DNA of 64,000 bases from Elusimicrobia bacterium UBA5214 (GTDB lineage Bacteria > Elusimicrobiota > UBA5214): contig DHVG01000003.1 in assembly GCA_002412545.1 (NCBI GenBank), positions 1 to 64,000 on the forward strand. The letters are read 5' to 3'. This document shows, piece by piece, positions 16,738 through 24,406 of this stretch; position 1 is the first letter of the stretch, and every line of letters starts with the position of its first letter. The notes under the pieces are model-generated. The model was not told the origin of the DNA. It saw nothing but the letters and a program-made list of their open reading frames with translations, and did no database searches. A program made the position numbers and the translations under genes.

Positions 16738-17216
16738 TTTTTTTCTTTAGAAAGAGAGAGTAATAATAAGAAAGCAAGAATACCCCCAGTAATAAGTGAA
16801 GCCCTCTCTTGCTCTTCTTTTTTCAACTTCAATGATTTCACATAGGTAGATATTTTAATCAAAGCCTGCTGGGGCTGGTCGGGGTCGTATTCAATATATT
16901 CCCTGCTTTGCAGTGCAGCTAAATCCTTCTGATTCGTCCCTTTCTCTACAAGAGGAATAAGTGGTTTTTTAGCTTTCAGCGCATATCCTATTTCCTGCTG
17001 AACCCAATTTGACCTCATCCCATTTTGCGTAAATAACCCCACCACGCAATCAGACTTTTCAATTTGCCCAAACACTTTTTTAGCAATACTTTCACCGGGA
17101 ACAAGATACCACTCGGCAACCGTTACCTCTACCCCAAATTTGGAAAGTAAATTAGAAAGTGCTATAACCAATCCTTGGTCCCGCACACTATGACTTACAA
17201 AAACCTTATATGCCAT
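16734..17216 (-). CDS. TIR-domain protein with C-terminal membrane anchor
   Basis: A 160-residue protein. The TIR domain covers about 1-130: YKVFVSHSVRDQ at the start, SDCVVGLFTQNG and then SNWVQQEIGYALKAKKPLIPL, where the Glu in the QQE stretch sits at the catalytic position of NAD-cleaving TIRs. A hydrophobic segment (about 138-155) near the end suggests membrane attachment. Bacterial TIR proteins often act in antiphage defence by degrading NAD or making signal nucleotides. It starts 3 bp after the porG stop and overlaps the antitoxin gene, so it is tightly built into the operon. Confidence 0.85.
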   Translation of the reverse strand: MAYKVFVSHSVRDQGLVIALSNLLSKFGVEVTVAEWYLVPGESIAKKVFGQIEKSDCVVGLFTQNGMRSNWVQQEIGYALKAKKPLIPLVEKGTNQKDLAALQSREYIEYDPDQPQQALIKISTYVKSLKLKKEEQERASLITGGILAFLLLLSLSKEKK

Positions 17217-17219
17217 TTT

Positions 17220-17783
17220 TTATCTTTTTACCAAATCAGTATGTTCTTTAATGACGATTTCGTAGCCTTTTTCGGCCGCTTGAATATTTTTTGCCACTAA
17301 TTTTGCACTGAAACGATGTTCAATCGCTTTCTTTAGCGCTTCCAACGAATATAAATTAGTTAAGGCGGAAAATGCACCTAAAAGTGTTGTATTCGGTACA
17401 TCACGACCAATTATCTCTAAAGCAATTTTTGTTGCGGGTAGACAAATAACCTTAAAAGTTGCATTCGGGGGTAAAGTGGTGCAGATTGTTTCTGAATTGA
17501 GTAGAGCAATTCCACTATTTTTTAGTCCAGCGAAAACATCAATTCTCCCAATCATTGTCGGGTCCTGGACAATCACATAGTCCGGATTAAGCACCGCGGT
17601 ACGTAAACGTATTTTTTTCTCAGCAATACGGACAAAAGCGGCTACCGGTGAACCCATTCTTTCGGCACCAAAAGTAGGAAATCCTTGGGACATTTTTCCA
17701 TCTTCATGGGCAGCAACACTGAGCAGTTCCGCTGCCGTAACTATTCCCTGTCCACCACGACCGTGAATCCTGATTTCAATCAT
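17220..17783 (-). CDS. porG: Pyruvate:ferredoxin oxidoreductase gamma subunit
   Basis: A 187-residue gamma subunit with the family's opening IRIHGRGGQGIVTAAELL and the middle motif FPTFGAERMGSPVAAFVRI. It begins the por operon. The following genes should be porD, porA and porB, but a TIR/antitoxin/PIN cassette sits between porG and porD. The 3-bp gap to the TIR gene suggests the insertion keeps translational continuity. Confidence 0.94.
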   Translation of the reverse strand: MIEIRIHGRGGQGIVTAAELLSVAAHEDGKMSQGFPTFGAERMGSPVAAFVRIAEKKIRLRTAVLNPDYVIVQDPTMIGRIDVFAGLKNSGIALLNSETICTTLPPNATFKVICLPATKIALEIIGRDVPNTTLLGAFSALTNLYSLEALKKAIEHRFSAKLVAKNIQAAEKGYEIVIKEHTDLVKR

Positions 17784-17789
17784 CTTTTT

Positions 17790-17895
17790 TAAGCGTGATT
17801 ACGGTGATTACTAACTTCCGATTACGGTGATAAAACCAAGAAACTTAAGGACTTTTATCGCTGTAATCGTCTTTCAAAAATCGCTGCAATCAAGA
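17790..17895. repeat. GATTAC repeat family copy
   Basis: GATTACGGTGATTACTAACTTCCGATTACGG on one side and TCGCTGTAATCG ... CGCTGCAATCAAG on the other form an imperfect palindrome of about 105 bp upstream of porG. It is closely similar to 14333-14430 and 30010-30112. Confidence 0.75.
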
Positions 17896-17970
17896 TTTGG
17901 CAGATAAATGAATTGCAGAATATTATAACTATCTTTCCCAAAAATGTCAATTAAATTTTTTTCAAAAAAA

Positions 17971-18417
17971 CTAAGCCGAGAGGTCAGTTTCACTTAGCCA
18001 ACGACCGTGAAGATTACAATTCTCTAGCACGGTAATTTTACCGCTGGTTGCTTTGAGATGAATCATACTTGCCGGGAAAACTGTCTCAGGTCTCAAATAC
18101 TGCCGGGAAACGAAACGGTAATCCAGATACCAGTCAATCCACATTATCCAGTGTTTTGTTTCCATTACATGGGTAATTTCGCCGACTTTCGCAAAAACAT
18201 CAGTACAGCCCGGACCGATAAGAGAACACTGTTTAACAATTTTTACTACCGGGATATGTTTCTTTTCCGACTCATTAAGGTTCTTCGGGTCAGTCGGTTT
18301 TTTAATTGCCTGTGGGTCAGCAATAAATTGTTCTTTCGCTGCACCGCAGATTGGACAAATTTCCGGTGCTTCTTTAAACGCTAAAAAACCACATTTTTTA
18401 CAAACAAAAATCTCCAT
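17971..18417 (-). CDS. Desulfoferrodoxin-like superoxide reductase with zinc ribbon
   Basis: The N-terminal rubredoxin-like ribbon has CKKCGFLAF and CPICG. The C-terminal neelaredoxin/SOR domain shows EKKHIPVV, the iron-ligand motif HVMETKHWIMWIDW and CNLHGRW, matching the His4-Cys iron site of superoxide reductases (ligand His in HxM and CNxH). It likely reduces superoxide to peroxide in the cytoplasm with electrons from rubredoxin. The frame extends to a TTG at 18441, but the AAGGAG RBS sits just before the ATG at 18417, chosen here (148 residues). Confidence 0.85.
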   Translation of the reverse strand: MEIFVCKKCGFLAFKEAPEICPICGAAKEQFIADPQAIKKPTDPKNLNESEKKHIPVVKIVKQCSLIGPGCTDVFAKVGEITHVMETKHWIMWIDWYLDYRFVSRQYLRPETVFPASMIHLKATSGKITVLENCNLHGRWLSETDLSA

Positions 18418-18464
18418 TCTTTTCTCCTTGCTGTATGCCAAATTTTATTCTGGATACATCAAAA

Positions 18465-18598
18465 AGTAGTAGTCGGATTTATCCGACAAATAAATGTGCG
18501 ATAAATCGTACCGCTACAGTTTAGCCTCCAGTCCAACAGCCAAAATTCTTTGCGGACATCTGCGTTATTTTTTCTCTGCGGTAATCCGCGTTTTTATT
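18465..18598. repeat. Short palindromes, including a CGCAGATT-type repeat
   Basis: GTCGGATTTATCCGAC (about 18472-18487) is a perfect 7-bp-arm hairpin. TGTGCGATAAATCGTACCGCTAC follows and resembles the element at 54506-54558. 18545-18598 (TGCGGACATCTGCG ... CTGCGGTAATCCGCG) belongs to the CGCAGATT family. No gene other than the 22-residue micro-ORF is seen in this gap. Confidence 0.55.
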
Positions 18599-18600
18599 TT

Positions 18601-18669
18601 TTACTTTTTCGGTTTTTTGGGTTTTTTTGGTCCTTTAGGTTTTCGTGGACCACAACTTCCACAACTCAT
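18601..18669 (-). CDS. Cys-Gly and Lys-Pro rich 22-residue micro-ORF
   Basis: A 22-codon ORF beginning MSCGSCGPRKPK and ending in Lys-Pro repeats. The RBS is excellent (GGAGGTG, 9 nt from the ATG). It starts 33 bp after the diguanylate cyclase stop on the same strand. Its style matches the micro-ORF before the ferritin gene (12366-12413). The CxxC could bind metal and the basic tail could bind RNA or membrane; both are inference. Low sequence complexity means coding status needs confirmation. Confidence 0.5.
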   Translation of the reverse strand: MSCGSCGPRKPKGPKKPKKPKK

Positions 18670-18702
18670 TTTCTATTCACCTCCTTCATCTCTGCCAGGT
18701 TT

Positions 18703-19731
18703 TTACCCTTTAAGTTCGTTTGCAAGACAAACTAGATTTCTTCCTCGGTTTTTTGCTAAATACATTGCCTTGTCTGCTGAATTAATTAATTCTTCTGTTA
18801 TTTTACCATCTTCCGGATAGATACCAATACCGATACTTACGGTAATTTCTCCTTCCTCAAAAATAGATTTACGGATTCTTTCCGCCAGATTTTTTGCTCC
18901 TAAAATATCGGTTTCCGGAAGAATCACGGTGAATTCTTCACCACCATAACGACAAGCAGAGTCAACCGTACGAATATTCTCACGGATAATTTCGGCAAGA
19001 TGATGAAGTAAACGGTCACCAGCAAGATGTCCGTAGGTATCATTATAATTTTTGAAATGGTCAATATCGAGCATCAGAAGAGAAAACTTTTTCTCATATC
19101 TCTCCGCACGCTCAATTTCCTGTTTAAGTAATTGATGAAAATAACCATGATTATAAAGTCCAGTAAGTGCATCGGTTATCGCCAGCAGATTAACTTGCTG
19201 ATGGAGATATGCGTTAGCAATAGCAATCGCTGCATATTGGGCAAAGATTTTTAAAGGGACAAGATCTTCTCCACTGATTTCTCTTTTACTGGAAAAATTA
19301 TCTACCGCAATTACCCCAGCACCCTCTTCAAAGACACCAATACAGGTGCCGGTTTCTGCTGGGCAAGCAATCGGTACTAAAGCCATATCTCCACCGTGAC
19401 ATTTATTTTCCTGACGGAAAACTTCACTTAAGCGTGGATTCTCACTAACATTTTTGAGGAGAACAGCCTTATTTTCTTGCATAATTTCTAAAAGGATACT
19501 TTCTTTCCTTGTAGTAGAAATCCTAATTTTATGCACAATTTCTTCGGGGATACCACTGGCATATTTGCCTTCAATAACTTTATCTTTTTTATTTACTAAA
19601 AAAATTACTGCCCGCTCAAAACCAAAATCTTCTACCAGAGTTTTGGTAATTCTCCGTAAGATTTCCTCCTCATTCAGCGAGGAAAGGATTTGCCAAGAAG
19701 TATTCAGAATTGTCTCTAACTTCTTTTCCAT
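18703..19731 (-). CDS. GAF-GGDEF diguanylate cyclase
   Basis: A 342-residue soluble diguanylate cyclase. A GAF sensor domain (about 15-175) precedes a GGDEF domain with active-site GGEEF at 263-267. The inhibitory I-site RTVD (254-257) lies exactly five residues upstream, so product inhibition by cyclic di-GMP is expected. Metal-binding Asp residues occur in LLMLDIDHFKNYND. The GAF ligand is unknown. It neighbours redox genes, and no EAL or HD-GYP partner is in the window. Confidence 0.93.
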   Translation of the reverse strand: MEKKLETILNTSWQILSSLNEEEILRRITKTLVEDFGFERAVIFLVNKKDKVIEGKYASGIPEEIVHKIRISTTRKESILLEIMQENKAVLLKNVSENPRLSEVFRQENKCHGGDMALVPIACPAETGTCIGVFEEGAGVIAVDNFSSKREISGEDLVPLKIFAQYAAIAIANAYLHQQVNLLAITDALTGLYNHGYFHQLLKQEIERAERYEKKFSLLMLDIDHFKNYNDTYGHLAGDRLLHHLAEIIRENIRTVDSACRYGGEEFTVILPETDILGAKNLAERIRKSIFEEGEITVSIGIGIYPEDGKITEELINSADKAMYLAKNRGRNLVCLANELKG

Positions 19732-19805
19732 TTATAACCCGATTGAGAAGAATTAAAGCGAATTCGGCGAATGTTGGTAATATTCGCTGTCATTAATCCA
19801 ATTTG

Positions 19806-21095
19806 CTATTCTAATAAGGTTTCTTTAAACCTGCTGACATCGGTCTTTTCTTTAATCAGGCGGCTAATTTTGCCAAGTTCGGTTTTTGTTCCTAAGAAGA
19901 CAGTCCCAACAATTTTCCCTTCTTTCAAGATGAGTTTCTTATAAATTCCTTTTTCTTTATCCACCTTTTTTATTTCTTCACCTTCCGGACTATCCGGTGA
20001 AATTAAACCAATAGAAGTTAAATCAATACCAACAACTTTAAGTGTATTTGAAGGTATTGTGCCCGCATAAGTGCTATTCTTACCAAGAACATTTTGCGCA
20101 GCAATCTTTGCTTGGTCAATCGCTGCTGGAATTATTCCATAAATTTTCCCTTGGAATCCAGCACAATCACCGCAAGCATAAATATCCGTTTGAGAAGTCC
20201 GCAAATGCTCATCTACAATTATTCCTTTGTTCACTTTTAAACCGGCAGTTTGTCCTAATTCTATGTTCGGTCTTATCCCGGCAGAAAAAAGTACTAAATC
20301 CGCAGGAATTTTTGTTCCACCTTTAAAAACTACCTCTCTTACTTTATCGTTACCAAGAATTTCTATTGTTTCTTTGGCAAGTAAAACATTTATCCCTAAT
20401 TTTTCAACCTGCGTTTTAAAAATATTTGCTCCTTCTTCGTCAAGTTGTCTCGGTAGAAAACGATTAAAAAATTCTACGACAGTAACTTTTGTTCCAAGTA
20501 GAGAAAGAGCCCAGCCAGCTTCTAAACCAAGCACACCGCCACCAATGACTACAGCTGATGGCTGATGGCTAATAGCTAATAGCCTTTTAAGGTACTCTTT
20601 GATTCTTAAGACATCATCAATTGTACGGAGAGTAAAAACACCTTGTTTTTCTTTACCTTTAACTGGTAAACTTGCCGCTTGCGCACCAGTAGCCAGAACA
20701 AGTTGGTCATAAGAAACTGTTTTCTCTGCGTAATCCGCGCTTCTTTCCGCGTAATCTGCGATTACAATTTCTTTCTTAACCGGGTCAATTTTTCTTGCTT
20801 TCTGATTTAGATAAACTTTAATTCCGCGTTTTTCATACCATTCCGGTGGATAAAAAAATATTTCTTTTAGTTCTATTTTCCCGGCTAAAAGTTTAATCAA
20901 ATCAATTCGTGAATAATAAGGGTATTTTTCTTCGCTATAAACTTTAATCTCTGGAAACGCAGATGCCCGCAGACCCGCCTCCGCTGAAGCTTTGGCGAGC
21001 AGATTAGATTCACCTGCAGATTGTCCGGATTCAACTAATTCTTTCGCAACCGTAATTCCTGCAACACCATTACCAATAATTACGATTTTGGTCAT
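19806..21095 (-). CDS. NAD(P)H-dependent flavoprotein oxidoreductase
   Basis: A 429-residue FAD protein of the NADH:rubredoxin reductase / nitrite reductase large-subunit fold. It has FAD motif IVIIGNGVAGITVAKEL, NAD motif GGGVLGLEAGWALSLLG, ATGAQ and the second FAD motif IYACGDCAGF. The context (rubredoxin, flavodiiron and SOR genes nearby) suggests it feeds electrons to rubredoxin. Three stretches do not fit the family: residues about 25-45, about 119-135 (ADYAERSADYAEK) and about 173-180 (AISHQPSA). All three are encoded by repeat-like DNA (20971-21001, 20725-20765, 20551-20585). It overlaps the upstream gene by 4 bp. Confidence 0.87.
   Translation of the reverse strand: MTKIVIIGNGVAGITVAKELVESGQSAGESNLLAKASAEAGLRASAFPEIKVYSEEKYPYYSRIDLIKLLAGKIELKEIFFYPPEWYEKRGIKVYLNQKARKIDPVKKEIVIADYAERSADYAEKTVSYDQLVLATGAQAASLPVKGKEKQGVFTLRTIDDVLRIKEYLKRLLAISHQPSAVVIGGGVLGLEAGWALSLLGTKVTVVEFFNRFLPRQLDEEGANIFKTQVEKLGINVLLAKETIEILGNDKVREVVFKGGTKIPADLVLFSAGIRPNIELGQTAGLKVNKGIIVDEHLRTSQTDIYACGDCAGFQGKIYGIIPAAIDQAKIAAQNVLGKNSTYAGTIPSNTLKVVGIDLTSIGLISPDSPEGEEIKKVDKEKGIYKKLILKEGKIVGTVFLGTKTELGKISRLIKEKTDVSRFKETLLE
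20551..20585. repeat. Tandem/inverted repeat inside the flavoprotein gene
   Basis: GCTGATGGCTGATGGCTAATAGCTAATAGCC consists of 7-8 bp units and encodes AISHQPSA, placed just before the NAD-binding GGG motif. A related sequence (GCCATTGGCTATTAGCC) lies at 10415-10432 upstream of the NtrC-type gene. Confidence 0.6.
20725..20765. repeat. In-gene copy of the CGTAATCCGCG repeat
   Basis: CTGCGTAATCCGCGC and CCGCGTAATCTGCG lie in tandem and encode two ADYAE units in the flavoprotein. Intergenic copies of the same words occur at 15606-15662, 18545-18598 and 27158-27205. Confidence 0.6.
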
Positions 21096-21841
21096 TTCAC
21101 CTCTATTGATGCATTCAGGTCAAAAGGATTCGTTCTCATCGCCAGAGAAAAAAGATAAGGATAACTCTCTTGTAAATGTTTCATATAAACCAACCATTCA
21201 GAAATCAGTAGAGTATATGCCCTTTTCATATCATTAGCCAGATGTTCATAATCACTATCCGGTAACTGTTTTAAATCTATTCGGTATTCCAGTTCTTCAG
21301 TCAGATGAAACACTGCCCAGAGCAGATTAGTAAATGTATCGTGTTCTAACAAATTCGGGTTTTCCAGGAGACGGAGTAAAAAATTCCTTTTCCCGACAAG
21401 AAGACTTTTCAAATCTTCCAAGTTACCTTTTTTACTTTCAATTATGTATTCATAATTTTTCAAGTGCTGACTAAGACTACGAAATTCTTGTTCCGTCCAG
21501 TCTTTACTCACCACGAGGTCTTTTCTGATTCTTTCCACATCCGGGTCAAAATTGGAAAAAGATTTTAGTAATCTCGTTCCTACTTCGCTGAAAAAAGCAC
21601 CAACAACCATATTCAATTTTTCAAGCATTGCCCGTTTTTCTCTCTCGGTAAGTAAACGGTGCAGGATGAGTGTAACTACCAGAACCTCTACGGGAATAAA
21701 TGCCAAATCACCGAGCAGATAAATAAAAATATGATGCGTATCCCGGAAAATTAAGTAATGGACAAAATATAAAAATGCGGATAAGACAACTAAGGATAAA
21801 CCTAAAAGTATCTGCCAATTGAACCGTTTCATTTTTGGCAT
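21092..21841 (-). CDS. Membrane protein of unknown function
   Basis: A 249-residue protein that I do not recognise by function. Two hydrophobic helices (about 10-27 and 36-60) are followed by a long helical cytoplasmic part with FFSEVGTRLLKSFSNFD and a C-terminal section (TFTNLLWAVFHLTEELEYR) that may be a small helical bundle. It overlaps the flavoprotein gene by 4 bp and lies 4 bp after a rubrerythrin-like gene, so it belongs to the oxidative-stress operon. Confidence 0.75.
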   Translation of the reverse strand: MPKMKRFNWQILLGLSLVVLSAFLYFVHYLIFRDTHHIFIYLLGDLAFIPVEVLVVTLILHRLLTEREKRAMLEKLNMVVGAFFSEVGTRLLKSFSNFDPDVERIRKDLVVSKDWTEQEFRSLSQHLKNYEYIIESKKGNLEDLKSLLVGKRNFLLRLLENPNLLEHDTFTNLLWAVFHLTEELEYRIDLKQLPDSDYEHLANDMKRAYTLLISEWLVYMKHLQESYPYLFSLAMRTNPFDLNASIEVK

Positions 21842-21845
21842 AATC

Positions 21846-22061
21846 CTAAAGCCCTTTTTCTTCTTTCAGAGAAATATATTTCTCACGCAATTTTTCTTCG
21901 TGTTCCGCTTCCTCGTTATAAAGCCATTCAAACAGTTTAGCACAATCTTCGTGTTTACTAAATCTTTCCTTAGCTTTTAGATACATTTTCTGTGCTTTTC
22001 TTTCTCCATTCGCCGCAAACTTGAATACTCTTAAGAGATTACGCAGTTCTGCTTTTTCCAT
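21846..22061 (-). CDS. Short rubrerythrin/ferritin-like helical protein
   Basis: A 71-residue two-helix protein: ANGERKAQKMYLKA in the first helix and YNEEAEHEEKLREKY in the second. These carry the Glu and ExxH spacing of one half of a rubrerythrin-type diiron site. It could dimerise to make a complete four-helix bundle. It has a strong GGAGGAG RBS and starts the segment feeding into the membrane protein and flavoprotein genes. Confidence 0.72.
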   Translation of the reverse strand: MEKAELRNLLRVFKFAANGERKAQKMYLKAKERFSKHEDCAKLFEWLYNEEAEHEEKLREKYISLKEEKGL

Positions 22062-22090
22062 TTTCTCTCTCCTCCTAAAAAATAGAATTT

Positions 22091-22318
22091 TTACTTTTTC
22101 ATTACATAACCTTTGAAAATTTTACCTTCTTTTTTCATCTCCATAAATTTTTCACCGGTAGTAGTGCACCAGGCAGGCAGGTCTTTTTCAAATCCTGGGT
22201 CATCAGCAAGAATTTCCAGTACTTCACCCGATTTCATCTTTTCTAATTCAAGTTTGGTTTTCACAATCGGTACCGGGCAGAAAAGACCGGTGCAATCTAA
22301 AGTTTTATCAGTTTTCAT
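22091..22318 (-). CDS. TusA/SirA-like sulfurtransferase
   Basis: A 75-residue TusA-family protein with the CPxP motif in LDCTGLFCPVPIVKTKLEL and the usual GEVLEILADDPGFEKDLPAWC. It carries persulfide sulfur between proteins. The frame extends upstream to 22354, but the ATG at 22318 follows a GAGGAG RBS and overlaps the upstream stop by 4 bp (ATGA), which fixes the start. It sits in an iscU - zinc ribbon - tusA operon next to a cysteine desulfurase homologue, consistent with sulfur trafficking. Confidence 0.9.
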   Translation of the reverse strand: MKTDKTLDCTGLFCPVPIVKTKLELEKMKSGEVLEILADDPGFEKDLPAWCTTTGEKFMEMKKEGKIFKGYVMKK

Positions 22319-22509
22319 CCCGTCCCTCCTCTTTTTGTTCCACATTTCGGACATTTTTTTAATTTCTCACTGTATTTTTGGTTACACTCTACACAAATGA
22401 TAAATTTTGTCCTGCAGGGTGCACAGAATTCTGCTTCAAAACATTGCATTATTAATTCCTGGTCACAGAACGGACATTTACATTTAAGTACAGATTTTTC
22501 TTTTTTCAT
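22315..22509 (-). CDS. Small zinc-ribbon protein
   Basis: A 64-residue Cys-rich protein with four CxxC pairs: KCPFCDQ, CAPCRTK, ICVECNQ and KCPKCGTK. It probably binds two zinc ions or an Fe-S cluster. It overlaps the iscU-like gene at its start and the tusA-like gene at its end, 4 bp each, so the three are translationally coupled. A role in Fe-S or sulfur handling is inferred from that coupling only. Confidence 0.8.
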   Translation of the reverse strand: MKKEKSVLKCKCPFCDQELIMQCFEAEFCAPCRTKFIICVECNQKYSEKLKKCPKCGTKRGGTG

Positions 22510-22916
22510 TTTGTCACCTTCTGTTTGTTTAAATAGTCCTCAATTGCTTTATGCAAGGCATCGGCACCTAAATTTGAACAATGCATTTTATTTGCCGGCA
22601 GTCCACCTAATTCCCCAGCTACCGAGGCGTTAGTTATTTTCAACGCTTCTTCTATCGTTTTCCCTTTCGCCATCTCGGAAACCATTGAAGAAACGGCAAT
22701 CGCTGCCCCGCAACCGAAGGTCTGGAATTTGACCTCTTCAAGGAGATTATCCTTCAACGATTCTCCGGAAGGATTTTCCTTCACCTTGATATAAAAGGTC
22801 ATCATATCCCCGCAGACCGGGTTACCTACTTCACCGACCCCATCGGCATCTTTTATTTCACCGACATTTCTCGGGTTCTTAAAATGGTCTAATACTTTCT
22901 CGGAATAAAACGGCAT
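22506..22916 (-). CDS. iscU: IscU/NifU-type Fe-S scaffold protein
   Basis: A 136-residue scaffold with the three conserved cluster Cys residues in GNPVCGDMMTFY, TFGCGAAIAVSS and KMHCSNLGADAL, plus the conserved Asp after the first Cys. It assembles 2Fe-2S/4Fe-4S clusters using sulfur from a cysteine desulfurase. A NifS-family gene lies 229 bp upstream on the same strand. The usual partner-binding LPPVK loop is replaced by GLPANK, as in many anaerobe homologues. Confidence 0.92.
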   Translation of the reverse strand: MPFYSEKVLDHFKNPRNVGEIKDADGVGEVGNPVCGDMMTFYIKVKENPSGESLKDNLLEEVKFQTFGCGAAIAVSSMVSEMAKGKTIEEALKITNASVAGELGGLPANKMHCSNLGADALHKAIEDYLNKQKVTK

Positions 22917-23144
22917 ATTTTTCTCTCCTTATCACTCTGTCTATAAGGTTATGTTGAGCGAAGCGAAACATCCCCCGGAACTCTTCTTTCTATGGACTTA
23001 TTCCGGGTGAAAACCTATTCTTCGCTTTTTACCCCAAAACTGTCTTTCGCTAGCTCGCCGCGCTGATTCCTTCTCCCACCACCCCGCACCAACTAATTGA
23101 TACGGGCAAGGGGGAGAAGATATATTTCAGCATTCATCACTGGA

Positions 23145-24401
23145 TTATTCTTCATGTTCGTGCTCGTAATCGGTTCCCGGACCGGCAACTTTTCTTTTCC
23201 CGGTTTTTTTAAAATAGTTATAAAGCGGTGATACGGCGCGTAATCTTTCTACAATCGCGGGAAATTCTTGAAGCACATAATCAATATCTTCATCGGTATT
23301 GTATTTGGAAAGAGTAAACAATACCGACCCTTGAGCAATCGCCGGGTCAAGTTCTATTGCCGAGAGCACATGCGACATTTTTAATGCTCTTGAGGTACAA
23401 GCCGAACCACTGGAGACATAAATTCCTTTTTCATCCAGGAAGAGAAGCATCCCTTCACCTTCAATGAATTCTACCGAAAAGTTGATATTGTTCGGGAGAC
23501 GTTTTTCCGGATGACCGTTGAGATACAAATATTCTATCTTTTTGGGTAATTCGGAAATCAAACGGTCCCGGAGATGAAACATTTTTTGGTAATTCTCTCC
23601 CATTTCATTTTGAGCAATCTCAGCGGCTTTACCAAAACCGACAATTGCCGGGATATTTTCCGTCCCGGCACGGCGACCGCCTTCCTGGATACCGCCGTCA
23701 ATCTGGGGTATAATCCGGACACCTTTTTTAATATAGAGTGCAGCCGCACCTTTGGGTCCATAAAACTGCGAACCGGCAAGGGTTAATAAATCCACACCTA
23801 ATTTGTTTACTTCCACCGGGATTATTCCGGCAGTGCAGACCGCATCAGTATGGAAGTAAATCGGCTCTTGGCTCTTAGCTCTTCGCTCAGCATTGATTTT
23901 CTGGAGCAGATGAGCGATTTCTTCAATTGGCTGGATTGTGCCGATTTCCGGATTCGCCTGCTGGATTGAAACCAGGATTGTTTCATCGCGGATTGAATTT
24001 TTAACTTCCTCCGGGGAGACCAAACCGTATTTATCTACCGGGAGATAGGTTATCGCAAAACCCTCTTGCCCGAGCCGGCGGGCAGAATAGAGAACTGAAA
24101 AATGTTCAATACCAGAAACAATTATATGTTTACCTTTTTCTTTGTATGCTTCGGCAACACCTTTGACTGCTAAATTATTCGCTTCCGAACCGCAGGAAGT
24201 AAAATAGATTTCATTTTCTTTTGCACCAATTAACTCGGCAACCTGTCCCCGTGCTTTTTCTAAAGCATCCTTTGCTTTTGCACCGATTGAATGCATACTC
24301 TGGGCATTACCGTAGTTTTCTTGCAAGTAGGGTAACATCTCCTGATAAACCCGTTCCTCAATTTGTGTCGTTGACTGGTTATCTAAATATACTTCTCTCA
24401 T
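23145..24401 (-). CDS. Cysteine desulfurase homologue lacking the PLP lysine
   Basis: A 418-residue NifS/IscS-family protein. Conserved elements include His100 (SGIEHFSV), the PLP-contact Asp186 (FHTDAVCTAG) and the catalytic loop Cys335 (SSGSACTSRAL). The motif that normally holds the PLP-binding lysine (S-x-H-K-x-Y-G-P-K-G) reads AGSQFYGPKG: His becomes Ser and Lys becomes Gln212 (codon CAG). The chain may bind PLP non-covalently, need a partner, or have another role. An archaeal IscS without this Lys is on record (Archaeoglobus fulgidus). A repeat-like segment encodes AERRAKSQEP (about 171-180), and the C-terminus is His/Glu-rich. Context: iscU and tusA downstream. Confidence 0.85.
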   Translation of the reverse strand: MREVYLDNQSTTQIEERVYQEMLPYLQENYGNAQSMHSIGAKAKDALEKARGQVAELIGAKENEIYFTSCGSEANNLAVKGVAEAYKEKGKHIIVSGIEHFSVLYSARRLGQEGFAITYLPVDKYGLVSPEEVKNSIRDETILVSIQQANPEIGTIQPIEEIAHLLQKINAERRAKSQEPIYFHTDAVCTAGIIPVEVNKLGVDLLTLAGSQFYGPKGAAALYIKKGVRIIPQIDGGIQEGGRRAGTENIPAIVGFGKAAEIAQNEMGENYQKMFHLRDRLISELPKKIEYLYLNGHPEKRLPNNINFSVEFIEGEGMLLFLDEKGIYVSSGSACTSRALKMSHVLSAIELDPAIAQGSVLFTLSKYNTDEDIDYVLQEFPAIVERLRAVSPLYNYFKKTGKRKVAGPGTDYEHEHEE

Positions 24402-24406
24402 TGGAT

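Noticed and set aside
16060..17216. Full antiphage defence island
   Set aside because: Only the TIR and toxin-antitoxin genes are present. No SIR2, Thoeris, CBASS or restriction partner is adjacent, so a named system cannot be assigned.
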